Positions 1 to 5,936 are shown, counted from the stretch's first letter. The stretch is DNA of 7,629 nucleotides from Spirochaetaceae bacterium (GCA_031290405.1 JAITNO010000072.1:1-7629); one strand, 5' to 3'. Translations and numbers: made by a program. Notes: generated by a model not told the origin, from the letters alone.

Positions 1-110
1 GCGAGGTCTTGTCCGGTTACGGCGTTGACGAGGCTGGACTTGCCTGCGTTGCGGCGGCCAAAAAAGCCGATGTGGATTCTTTCGCCGGATGGCGTTTCGT
101 TCAAACTCAT
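1..110 (-). CDS. hydF: [FeFe]-hydrogenase maturation GTPase HydF, 5' end only
   Basis: This is the first 36 codons of a gene that runs off the left edge. HydF is the scaffold GTPase that, with the radical-SAM enzymes HydE and HydG, assembles the di-iron subcluster and passes it to apo-[FeFe]-hydrogenase in the cytoplasm. The visible protein begins MSLNETPSGERIHIGFF and runs into GRRNAGKSSLVNAVTGQ, a Walker A/G1 P-loop (GxxxxGKS) with the TGQ that usually follows it in HydF and related TrmE/Era-type GTPases. The early LNETPSGERxHIGFFGRRNAGKS stretch is what separates HydF from other small GTPases; this is recognition from memory. The ATG at 108-110 is the natural start. No Shine-Dalgarno sequence precedes it, and a -10 element sits 6 bases upstream (see promoter). 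The iron-sulfur-binding C-terminus lies outside the window and cannot be judged. Confidence 0.88.
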   Translation of the reverse strand, partial: MSLNETPSGERIHIGFFGRRNAGKSSLVNAVTGQDL

Positions 111-116
111 GGCGTT

Positions 117-125
117 ACTATAGCA
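117..125 (-). promoter_or_regulatory. Extended -10 promoter of hydF, probably leaderless
   Basis: On the minus strand the sequence reads TGC TATAGT, an extended -10 element (TGn plus a hexamer matching TATAAT at 5 of 6 positions). Six bases (AACGCC) separate it from the hydF ATG, so a start point 7 bases downstream falls on the A of the start codon. No good -35 hexamer lies 16-18 bases upstream, as is usual for extended -10 promoters. The geometry, together with the missing ribosome binding site, suggests leaderless mRNA. This is inference from spacing. Confidence 0.5.
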
Positions 126-156
126 AAAGTACGGCAAGTGAGTCCAGATGAGGGGG

Positions 157-215
157 TTGAGCCTCTCAAGGTCGGACGTTGAGAGGCTCAAGGTAGGGGG
201 GGTTGAGAGGCTCAA
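157..215. repeat. Three TTGAG-N3-CTCAA palindromes, spaced 22 and 24 bp
   Basis: Three 13-bp sites lie at 157-169 (TTGAGCCTCTCAA), 179-191 and 203-215 (both TTGAGAGGCTCAA). Each is a palindrome with 5-bp arms around CCT or AGG. The first site is the exact reverse complement of the other two, so 157-191 also forms a 13-bp perfect stem with a 9-base loop. Centre-to-centre spacing is 22 and 24 bp, about two helical turns. Relative to the inferred hydF start point the centres lie near -53, -75 and -99, where activator sites are common. Runs of G flank the sites. They could equally be copies of a dispersed intergenic repeat. No regulator with this site is known to me. Confidence 0.6.
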
Positions 216-293
216 GATAAAGGGGACGGAGAGTCTCTGCGCACTAAGGCAGGAAGGCTCCGCCATATAGAAGAGCGGGGAGCGGCCCACCCG

Positions 294-328
294 CGCTGGG
301 TTCAGCCTGACTCAGGCTGAACCCAGCG
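294..328. repeat. Perfect 17-bp-arm palindrome with a 1-base centre
   Basis: Positions 294-310 and 312-328 are exact reverse complements around a single C at 311. As RNA this would fold into a very stable hairpin on either strand. No T-run follows on either side, so it is not a normal intrinsic terminator. It lies in the middle of the hydF/tatD divergent region, more than 150 bases from either promoter, which fits a REP-like intergenic palindrome or a transcription insulator. Just downstream, CTGTACGG occurs twice at 338-345 and 359-366, a 21-bp period. Confidence 0.7.
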
Positions 329-483
329 TGACTTGGGCTGTACGGCTTGACACACGGTCTGTACGGTTCGGCGCGCAGCTTGAACGACACGGCGGTCAGA
401 CGCTTTCGGGCGCAGCGCCATAGGCCGCAAAAAGCGCATTCGGCGCCGCCGGGGGCCGCTGTAAAAATCAATTGCCGATTCCC

Positions 484-512
484 TTGACAAAGCGCTGAAA
501 GTCATGTAGACT
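484..512 (+). promoter_or_regulatory. Sigma70-type promoter upstream of tatD
   Basis: A perfect -35 hexamer TTGACA (484-489) is followed by a 17-base spacer and TAGACT (507-512), which matches TATAAT at 4 of 6 positions. The predicted start point is near 519, giving a leader of about 77 bases before the tatD ATG. Spacing and -35 are optimal, so this is the best promoter in the window. It probably drives tatD and the membrane protein together. Confidence 0.65.
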
Positions 513-515
513 AAT

Positions 516-567
516 GGCGCTGGTTAGGAACGCTGGCAGGGAATGGCGCCGCCTTAAAAAGGCAGCG
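516..567 (+). promoter_or_regulatory. Structured leader of tatD with competing hairpins
   Basis: GGCGC at 516-520 can pair with GCGCC at 546-550. A second hairpin pairs 551-555 (GCCTT) with 559-563 (AAGGC) and continues, across one C-A mismatch, by pairing 547-549 with 565-567. The outer part of the second hairpin uses bases needed by the first, so the full forms exclude each other. AATGGCGC also occurs twice (513-520 and 542-549). No T-run, known riboswitch consensus or leader peptide is visible. GC-rich DNA gives such pairings by chance, so regulatory meaning is only a possibility. Confidence 0.25.
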
Positions 568-595
568 GACTCGAATCATCTTTTGGAATAAAGCC

Positions 596-1372
596 ATGCA
601 GTATTTTGATACTCACGCCCATGTTGGGCTTATTGACGACGACCCCATTAAACAACTCCTCATTACGCAAGAGGCGCGTCAAGCCGGTGTTTCGAGGATC
701 ATGTCCGTCTGCAACAGCTTGCACGACTTTGTAAAGGTCTACGACAACCTGAAATCCGCATTAAACGTCTACTATGCGGTCGGCGTTTCCCCGTCGGAAG
801 TGCAGAACCCGGGCAAGGATTGGCAGCAGACGATCAAAAACAGCACCCAGCTTCCCCGCGTCGTCGCCATTGGCGAAATAGGGCTGGACTATTACCACAA
901 GTTCGGCGACAGAAAGACGCAAATCGAGCTCTTTATCCAACAGCTCGATATGGCGAACCGCCTCGACCTGCCGGTGATCGTCCATAACCGCGATGCGGGG
1001 CGCGACGTCATCGAAATCCTCCGCGATAGGTTGCCGCCCAAGGGCGGCGTCCTCCACTGCTATTCGGAAAACGCAGAATACGCCAAGCGAGCGCTCAAAC
1101 TGAACCTCTATTTTTCTTTCGCCGGCAACCTTACCTACCGGAACGCGCGGAATCTGCATGAAACCGTCGATGTTCTGCCGCTTGACCGCATACTCATCGA
1201 GTCCGAAAGTCCCTTCATGGTGCCTTCGGAATACCGCGGCAAACGGAATATGCCGAAGTATCTTCCTTTGACGGCGCGCCGCCTCGCCCTTATGCTCAAT
1301 ATGCCGGACGAAGATGTGGCAAACGCCCTCTGGGAAAACTCAAACAAATTCTTCGGCCTGCCGAACGATTAA
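596..1372 (+). CDS. TatD-family metal-dependent hydrolase (putative DNase)
   Basis: The 258-residue protein is normal length for TatD/YcfH/YjjV enzymes, cytoplasmic TIM-barrel metallohydrolases with 3'-5' exonuclease or related phosphoesterase activity. Family motifs appear in order: DTHAH at 5-9 (the HxH metal pair), GEIGLDYY at 93-100 with Glu94 as bridging ligand, PVIVHNRDA around His130, GVLHCYS around His154, RGKRNMP at 214-220, and the C-terminal NxxxFF. Two positions differ from the usual pattern. The late metal-binding Asp of the ETDSP motif is Glu204 here (IESESPF), and the common GxHP motif reads GVSP (Ser65). Both may alter activity; they are read directly from the sequence, but their effect is unknown. 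The ATG is chosen because DTHAH must sit near the N-terminus; only a weak TTGGAA (584-589) precedes it. The next gene starts 6 bases after the stop, so the two are probably co-transcribed. Confidence 0.9.
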   Translation: MQYFDTHAHVGLIDDDPIKQLLITQEARQAGVSRIMSVCNSLHDFVKVYDNLKSALNVYYAVGVSPSEVQNPGKDWQQTIKNSTQLPRVVAIGEIGLDYYHKFGDRKTQIELFIQQLDMANRLDLPVIVHNRDAGRDVIEILRDRLPPKGGVLHCYSENAEYAKRALKLNLYFSFAGNLTYRNARNLHETVDVLPLDRILIESESPFMVPSEYRGKRNMPKYLPLTARRLALMLNMPDEDVANALWENSNKFFGLPND

Positions 1373-1378
1373 CCGGAT

Positions 1379-1957
1379 ATGAATATTTTCCTCCAGATTT
1401 GGGGCGGCGCAGGCTACCTCCTCGCAAAGGTTCTCCTCTCCCACGCGGAAGGCTTGGACGACGACCGAACGTGGCGCATGGCCGGCTGGGCGGCGTACCT
1501 GGCGGGGCTGCCCGCATGGGTCGTCCTTTTGGCGGCACAACAAACGTGGATGGCCTGCGCGGTCGAGGCGGCCGGCGCGCCGTCCTTCGCGCTTGGACTC
1601 GTCATGGCGTGGAAACGGATCGACAATATCAACAGAGCCCTCGACTGGAGCATCAAAATATTCACCTACTTGATGATTCTGCTGGGCGCATCCTACAGTG
1701 TCTACACTTTTAAGGGCATCACAACGCTTACGCAGGTGTTGGAAATCGGCGTAACATTCGGCTTTCTTTTGGGCGCCTACCTTCTTGCCAAGAAAAACAG
1801 CATTGGTTGGCTCCTCTTCGCCGAAATGCTGATATGCATGTGCGTCATCATGCTGATACAAGGCAATATGATTTTGGCATTCCAGCAGGCCGTTTCCCTG
1901 GTCTTCGCAATCGTCGGGTTTGTCCGCTCGCGGCAAAAACAGAAAAGGTCTTGGTAA
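1379..1957 (+). CDS. Small polytopic membrane protein, possibly PnuC-like
   Basis: The protein has 192 residues with about seven hydrophobic segments: near 4-21, 34-52, 56-77, 93-110, 118-137, 142-160 and 164-182. The C-terminus is basic (RSRQKQKR), which suggests it stays in the cytoplasm. Size, seven spans, many Trp residues and a C-terminal pattern of the type GWLLF...GN...A.Q...L...IVGF resemble PnuC, the transporter for nicotinamide riboside/mononucleotide. No diagnostic motif is complete, so the match is tentative; another small inner-membrane family is equally possible. The ATG lies 6 bases after the tatD stop with no clear Shine-Dalgarno, which points to translational coupling. The next ATG would remove the first span. 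Co-expression with tatD is inferred from spacing. Confidence 0.8.
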   Translation: MNIFLQIWGGAGYLLAKVLLSHAEGLDDDRTWRMAGWAAYLAGLPAWVVLLAAQQTWMACAVEAAGAPSFALGLVMAWKRIDNINRALDWSIKIFTYLMILLGASYSVYTFKGITTLTQVLEIGVTFGFLLGAYLLAKKNSIGWLLFAEMLICMCVIMLIQGNMILAFQQAVSLVFAIVGFVRSRQKQKRSW

Positions 1958-1964
1958 AAGATTA

Positions 1965-1993
1965 TTGACGTTTTCTTATAAAACGGGTATTTT
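1965..1993 (+). promoter_or_regulatory. Sigma70-like promoter upstream of grpE
   Basis: TTGACG (1965-1970; 5 of 6 to TTGACA), a 17-base spacer and TATTTT (1988-1993; 4 of 6 to TATAAT) form a plausible vegetative promoter just after the stop of the membrane-protein gene. The start point would be near 2000, leaving a leader of nearly 60 bases before grpE. It overlaps the possible heat-shock promoter at 1991-2021. Confidence 0.5.
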
Positions 1994-2021
1994 GAAACCG
2001 TGGTGCAAAAATGCCCCACCA
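1991..2021 (+). promoter_or_regulatory. Possible RpoH (sigma32)-type heat-shock promoter
   Basis: TTTGAAA (1991-1997) is followed by a 16-base gap and CCCCACCAT (2014-2022 region). This resembles the proteobacterial sigma32 consensus CTTGAAA, about 13-17 bases, CCCCATnT, and it sits directly ahead of grpE-dnaK-dnaJ, the classic sigma32 target. A short inverted repeat TGGTG...CACCA overlaps the downstream half. Whether this organism has an RpoH is unknown from the window. If it is a spirochaete, a sigma32 promoter would be unexpected, so chance remains possible. Confidence 0.35.
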
Positions 2022-2057
2022 TTAAAAAAATAGGTATAAAGCACAGGTAATTAAAAC

Positions 2058-2702
2058 ATGGAAAACAACAGCGAGACGCAGGAAACGGAAAAAACGGCTT
2101 CGGAAGAACCTCAGGACGGCGTTGCCTCGTCCGAAAGGCAGAGCCGGAAAGCCGGAACGGAAGGCGACCTGGAACCGCAGTTTGAAAGCGCGCCGAAAGA
2201 CGAGGCGCCGGATGAAAAGACAGCCGGACCGGAAAAGCAAAACACGGACTTTAAGGATCAGTTCCTGCGAAAGGCGGCGGATTTTGAAAATTACCGCAAG
2301 AGGACGATTAAGGAAAGGCAGGAGGCGATTGACTTTGCCAATCAAAGCCTGCTTCTGGACATCATCCCCGTCATTGACGATTTCGAGCGAGCGCTGAAGG
2401 CGGCGGAAGATTCCGCCAAGACCGAGGCTGATTTTGAAACCCTTAAGACGGGCATCAAGATGATTGAGCAGCGGCTCTACGGCGTCCTCGAAAACAAATG
2501 GGGGCTTAATCGTTTTGATTCGGCGGGAACGCCGTTTGACCCGTCGCGGCACGAAGCTCTTGCCTCGGAAATGTCTTCCGAGGTAAAGGAGCCGACAGTC
2601 GCCTGGGATTTTATGAAGGGCTACACCCTGAAGGGCAGGGTCGTACGTCCGGCAAAGGTGAAAGTTTGGATGCCCGAGAACGAAGGAACAGTTTCTTCGT
2701 GA
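2058..2702 (+). CDS. grpE: Nucleotide exchange factor GrpE
   Basis: The 214-residue protein is the nucleotide exchange factor of the cytoplasmic Hsp70 cycle: a dimer that releases ADP from DnaK. Residues 1-60 form a hydrophilic, Glu/Lys/Ser-rich, disordered tail, usual in GrpE but fairly long here. A coiled-coil segment follows at about 62-115, containing FLRKAADFENYRKRT and LLDIIPVIDDFERAL, both close to family consensus. The C-terminal beta domain carries FDPSRHEAL (160-168) and GYTLKGRVVRPAKVKV (188-203). The start at 2058 gives a usual length but has only a weak AGG upstream. dnaK begins 32 bases after the stop. No hrcA precedes it and no CIRCE operator is visible, so the usual HrcA control is not apparent; the promoters in front are the likely control point. 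Confidence 0.97.
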   Translation: MENNSETQETEKTASEEPQDGVASSERQSRKAGTEGDLEPQFESAPKDEAPDEKTAGPEKQNTDFKDQFLRKAADFENYRKRTIKERQEAIDFANQSLLLDIIPVIDDFERALKAAEDSAKTEADFETLKTGIKMIEQRLYGVLENKWGLNRFDSAGTPFDPSRHEALASEMSSEVKEPTVAWDFMKGYTLKGRVVRPAKVKVWMPENEGTVSS

Positions 2703-2734
2703 TTATTAACAAATAAAAGTTTAAGGAGATTAAA

Positions 2735-4660
2735 ATGGGAAAGATCATTGGCATTGACTTAGGAACGACGAATTCGTGCGTTTCGGTGTTGGAAGGCGGA
2801 GAGCCTATCGTTATTCAGAATGCCGAGGGCGGAAGGACCACGCCGTCGATTGTGGGCTTCAAGAACTCAGGCGAGATTCTGGTTGGCGCGCCGGCGAAGA
2901 ATCAAGCGGCGACCAATGCGCAAAACACGATTTTTTCGGTCAAGCGCTTCATGGGACGCCGCTTTTCGGAAGTGAGCGACGAGATGAAGCTCGTGCCCTA
3001 CAAGGTTGCCGAGCAGGGCGACGACGTTCGCATCGACATCAACGGCAAAAAGCATTCGCCGCCTGAAATCTCGGCGATGATTCTGCAAAAGATGAAAAAA
3101 ACCGCCGAAGATTACCTGGGCGAAACGGTGAGCGAGGCGGTTATCACCGTGCCCGCTTACTTTAACGACGCCCAGCGGCAGGCGACAAAGGATGCGGGCA
3201 AGATTGCCGGACTCGACGTCAAACGCATCATCAATGAGCCGACGGCGGCCTCTCTTGCCTTCGGCTTTAAGCAGGATCAGAAGAAAGAAAAGACCATCGC
3301 CGTCTACGATTTGGGCGGCGGCACCTTCGACATCTCGATCCTCGAGCTCGGCGACGGAGTGTTTGAAGTAAAATCGACCAACGGCGACACCCACCTGGGC
3401 GGCGACGACTTCGACCGCCGCATTCAGGAATGGCTCATCGCCGACTTCAAGAAGGAAAAAGGCATCGATTTAGGGAAGGACCCTATGGCCATGCAGCGCC
3501 TTCGCGAGGCCGCTGAAAAGGCAAAGATCGAGCTTTCCGCCTCGCAGACGACCGAGATCAACCTGCCGTTCATCACGATGGACTCAAACGGGGCGGTGCA
3601 CCTGCAAAAGAGCCTCACGCGGGCGAAATTCGAGCAGATGATCGAAGACCTCCTTGAGCGTTCAAAGACCCCCTGCGTCAACGCGCTAAAAGACGCCGGA
3701 CTGGACGCGGAGAAAATTGACGAGGTGCTCCTTGTCGGCGGCTCCACCCGCATTCCCGCCGTGCAGAAAATCGTCAAAGACCTCTTCAAGAAGGAACCGA
3801 ACAAAGGCGTAAACCCCGACGAGGCCGTCGCCGTCGGCGCCGCAATTCAAGGCGGTATCCTCGGCGGCGACGTCAAGGACGTGCTCCTCCTCGACGTTAC
3901 CCCGCTGTCCCTCGGCATCGAAACGCTCGGCGGTGTGATGACCAAGCTTATCACGCGCAACACGACGATTCCGACAAAGAAGAGCCAGGTCTTCTCCACA
4001 GCCGCCGACGGGCAGAACGCCGTCACCATACACGTCTTGCAGGGCGAGCGCGAAATGGCAGGCCAGAACCGCACGCTTGGCAACTTCAACCTGGACGGCA
4101 TCCCTCCCGCGCCGCGGGGCGTTCCCCAGATTGAGGTAAGCTTCGACATCGACGCCAACGGCATCGTTCACGTTTCGGCAAAGGATCTGGGCACCGGAAA
4201 AGAACAGAAAATCCGCATCGAAAGCTCATCGGGGCTCTCCGACTCGGACATCGACAAGATGGTAAAAGACGCCGAGCTTCACGCCAACGAGGACAAGAAA
4301 GAGAAGGAAAAAGCGGAAGTCCGCAACGAGGCCGACAACCTCGTTTACAGCGCCGAAAAAAACCTGAAAGAGCTGGGCGACAAGGTAAGCGCGGAGGAAA
4401 AATCCAAGATTGAGGAAGCATCCGCCGCCGTGAAGAAAGCCCTTGAAGGCGGCAACGTCGAGGACATCAAGTCCAAGACCGAGACGCTCAAGCAGGCTTC
4501 CTACAAGATCGCCGAAGAGCTTTACAAACAGCAGCCGGGCTCACAGGGTTCTCCGGGAGCCGGAGGGGCGCCAGGAGCCGGCGGTGCGCCGGGAGCTGCA
4601 CCGGGCGGCGGCGGAACCAAAGGCGCCGAAGACGCCGAGTTCAAAGTTGTAAACGACTAA
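2735..4660 (+). CDS. dnaK: Chaperone DnaK (Hsp70)
   Basis: This 641-residue Hsp70 is normal length and complete. The ATPase domain shows phosphate-1 IGIDLGTTNS (5-14), VPAYFNDAQRQAT (139-151), phosphate-2 DLGGGTFD (192-199) and the adenosine motif VGGSTRIP (334-341). The interdomain linker DVLLLDVTP is at 382-390, followed by the beta-sandwich substrate domain and a Lys/Glu-rich helical lid. The tail from about residue 602 is Gly/Pro/Ala-rich, including two exact PGAGGA units encoded by 18-base repeats at 4553-4588, and ends EDAEFKVVND, a variant of the usual acidic EEV/VVDD-like ending. A strong ribosome binding site TAAGGAG (2722-2728) lies 6 bases before the ATG, the best in the locus, fitting high DnaK demand. 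It is probably co-transcribed with grpE; a large hairpin separates it from dnaJ. Confidence 0.99.
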   Translation: MGKIIGIDLGTTNSCVSVLEGGEPIVIQNAEGGRTTPSIVGFKNSGEILVGAPAKNQAATNAQNTIFSVKRFMGRRFSEVSDEMKLVPYKVAEQGDDVRIDINGKKHSPPEISAMILQKMKKTAEDYLGETVSEAVITVPAYFNDAQRQATKDAGKIAGLDVKRIINEPTAASLAFGFKQDQKKEKTIAVYDLGGGTFDISILELGDGVFEVKSTNGDTHLGGDDFDRRIQEWLIADFKKEKGIDLGKDPMAMQRLREAAEKAKIELSASQTTEINLPFITMDSNGAVHLQKSLTRAKFEQMIEDLLERSKTPCVNALKDAGLDAEKIDEVLLVGGSTRIPAVQKIVKDLFKKEPNKGVNPDEAVAVGAAIQGGILGGDVKDVLLLDVTPLSLGIETLGGVMTKLITRNTTIPTKKSQVFSTAADGQNAVTIHVLQGEREMAGQNRTLGNFNLDGIPPAPRGVPQIEVSFDIDANGIVHVSAKDLGTGKEQKIRIESSSGLSDSDIDKMVKDAELHANEDKKEKEKAEVRNEADNLVYSAEKNLKELGDKVSAEEKSKIEEASAAVKKALEGGNVEDIKSKTETLKQASYKIAEELYKQQPGSQGSPGAGGAPGAGGAPGAAPGGGGTKGAEDAEFKVVND

Positions 4661-4676
4661 GCGGATTAATACACAG

Positions 4677-4732
4677 AACCTCGCAGACAGAACGGACGCC
4701 CATCAAGAGCGTTCGTTGTGGTCTGCGAGGTT
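4677..4732 (+). repeat. Large imperfect hairpin between dnaK and dnaJ
   Basis: A 12-bp perfect outer stem pairs 4677-4688 (AACCTCGCAGAC) with 4721-4732 (GTCTGCGAGGTT). After a small internal loop (AG versus GTG) an inner 9-bp stem pairs 4691-4699 with 4709-4717, with one G-U pair, around a 9-base loop. Only three T residues end the stem and no T-run follows, so it is not a standard terminator. It could be an mRNA processing or stabilising element, or a partial attenuator, that lowers DnaJ relative to DnaK. The following TCCGTGGTCAGTGGTT (4733-4748) looks like a dispersed intergenic repeat seen in many genomes; that comparison is from memory. Confidence 0.7.
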
Positions 4733-4758
4733 TCCGTGGTCAGTGGTTAAAATTAAAT

Positions 4759-5865
4759 ATGGCAAAAAGAGATTATTATGAGGTTTTGGGGGTGCAAAAA
4801 AACGCCTCCAAGGACGAAATAAAAAAGGCATACCGCAAGTTAGCCGTCCAGCATCACCCCGACAAGAATCCCGGCGACAAAGCCGCCGAGGAAAAATTCA
4901 AAGAGGCGACCGAAGCCTACGAGATACTCGGCGACGACGAAAAAAAATCCGCCTACGACCAATACGGCTTTGCCGGCGTCGAAGGGATGGCCGGACAGCA
5001 CGACTTCCGCAACTTTCAGGGCTTCGAGGACATTTTCGGCGGCGGCGACTTCGGCTCGATATTCGACCAGCTCTTTGGCGGCGGCTTCGGCGGCGGGCAG
5101 CGTGTGCAGACCGGCGACCACCTCCGCTATGACATCGAAATCCCCTTCAAAGACGCCGTATACGGCGTCAAGGTCGAAGTGCAATACACGCGGCACGAAG
5201 CCTGCCCCGCCTGCCGCGGTTCGGGGGGGACGGGCCGCAAAACCTGTCCCACCTGCCGCGGGGCAGGTCAGGTACGGCAGAGCCAGAGCTTTTTCACGAT
5301 GGCGTCAACCTGTCCCGCCTGCCGCGGTTCAGGGACGATCATCGAAAATCCCTGCAAGGAATGCGGCGGCAACGGGCTGGTCAGAAAAAAACAAAAGCTG
5401 ATGGTAACCATACCCAGCGGCGTTGAAAACGGCAAACGCCTCGCCCTCCACGGGCAAGGCGATGCGGGCCCCAACGGCGTTCCCTCAGGCGACCTCTACG
5501 TCTTTGTCCGCGTCAAGCCCAGCGACTATTACGAGCGCGAAGGCGCCGACCTCTACTGCGCCGCGCCCCTTTCAATCACGCAGGCAAGCATTGGCGGCGA
5601 GATCTTCGTCGCCACCCTCGACGGCAAGAAGATTAAAGTTAAAATCCATCCCGGCACGCAAAACGGAAAACTCCTCCGCGTGCGGGGGGAGGGCATCCCC
5701 ATCAACGGGCGCAAAGGCGACCTCATCATCAAGCTCATCGTAAAAATCCCCGAAAAGCTTTCGCGGCGGGGAAAAGAACTCCTCGAAGAACTCTCGAAAA
5801 TCGAAGGCGAAAACGAAGCCCCTCCGCTCATATCCCTTTATGAACTATCCAACGGCCAGCGGTGA
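4759..5865 (+). CDS. dnaJ: Co-chaperone DnaJ (Hsp40, type I)
   Basis: The 368-residue protein delivers unfolded substrates to DnaK and stimulates its ATPase. It has a J domain at 5-70 with the essential HPD at 33-35, a Gly/Phe region at about 75-115 containing FEDIFGG, and four zinc-binding CxxCxGxG motifs: CPACRGSG (149-156), CPTCRGAG (163-170), CPACRGSG (185-192) and CKECGGNG (199-206). The C-terminal substrate and dimerisation domains follow. All eight cysteines are present. The linker between zinc motifs 1 and 2 is only six residues (GTGRKT), shorter than the usual nine to ten. It is encoded next to a seven-G run (5223-5229), but the frame stays open. The start has no Shine-Dalgarno; the upstream bases are AT-rich (AAAATTAAAT). 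It lies 98 bases downstream of dnaK beyond a large hairpin, so expression may be lower than that of DnaK. Confidence 0.98.
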   Translation: MAKRDYYEVLGVQKNASKDEIKKAYRKLAVQHHPDKNPGDKAAEEKFKEATEAYEILGDDEKKSAYDQYGFAGVEGMAGQHDFRNFQGFEDIFGGGDFGSIFDQLFGGGFGGGQRVQTGDHLRYDIEIPFKDAVYGVKVEVQYTRHEACPACRGSGGTGRKTCPTCRGAGQVRQSQSFFTMASTCPACRGSGTIIENPCKECGGNGLVRKKQKLMVTIPSGVENGKRLALHGQGDAGPNGVPSGDLYVFVRVKPSDYYEREGADLYCAAPLSITQASIGGEIFVATLDGKKIKVKIHPGTQNGKLLRVRGEGIPINGRKGDLIIKLIVKIPEKLSRRGKELLEELSKIEGENEAPPLISLYELSNGQR

Positions 5866-5880
5866 TTTTTGCCGCGGACT

Positions 5881-5935
5881 ACGGCGTTAAGACAGAGATA
5901 GAGGGATAGAGTAAGATCATACTCCGCCGTCTTTT
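5881..5935 (+). terminator. Possible weak terminator after dnaJ
   Basis: ACGGCG (5881-5886) can pair with CGCCGT (5925-5930), followed at once by CTTTTT. The stem is only 6 bp and the loop is 38 bases, so this is a weak candidate. It lies between two convergent genes, where a terminator is expected. A smaller hairpin GCCG/CGGC at 5871-5885 overlaps and has no T-run. Confidence 0.3.
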
Positions 5936-5936
5936 T

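Larger units (their letters stand above)
111..595. other. Divergent hydF/tatD intergenic region
   Basis: These 485 bases carry no gene I can support. Short open frames on the minus strand (roughly 244-471 and 302-505) have low-complexity translations rich in Ala, Arg, Pro and Ser, no plausible ribosome binding site and no recognisable domain. The region holds the hydF promoter, the three TTGAG-N3-CTCAA sites, the 35-bp palindrome, a short CTGTACGG direct repeat and the tatD promoter with its leader. I see nothing recognisable in the GC-rich part around 370-480. Confidence 0.7.

Noticed and set aside
157..215. CRISPR array
   Set aside because: Repeats are only 13 bp, gaps are about 10 bases, one copy is inverted and there are only three.
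244..505. Overlapping minus-strand open frames of 67-75 codons
   Set aside because: Low-complexity translations, no ribosome binding site, and one runs straight through the 35-bp palindrome. They look like chance frames in GC-rich intergenic DNA.
516..595. tRNA-like gene in the tatD leader (TGGTTAGGAAC and GGACTCGAATC resemble D- and T-arm sequences)
   Set aside because: No acceptor stem, anticodon arm or correct spacing can be drawn.
1958..2057. CIRCE operator for HrcA before grpE
   Set aside because: No TTAGCACTC-N9-GAGTGCTAA or near match is present.
4553..4606. Gly/Pro/Ala repeat in the dnaK tail as an inserted element
   Set aside because: Flexible Gly/Ala/Pro-rich tails of variable length are common in bacterial DnaK.
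5223..5229. Frameshift at the seven-G run in dnaJ
   Set aside because: The reading frame is open on both sides and all four zinc motifs are in one frame, so there is no break.
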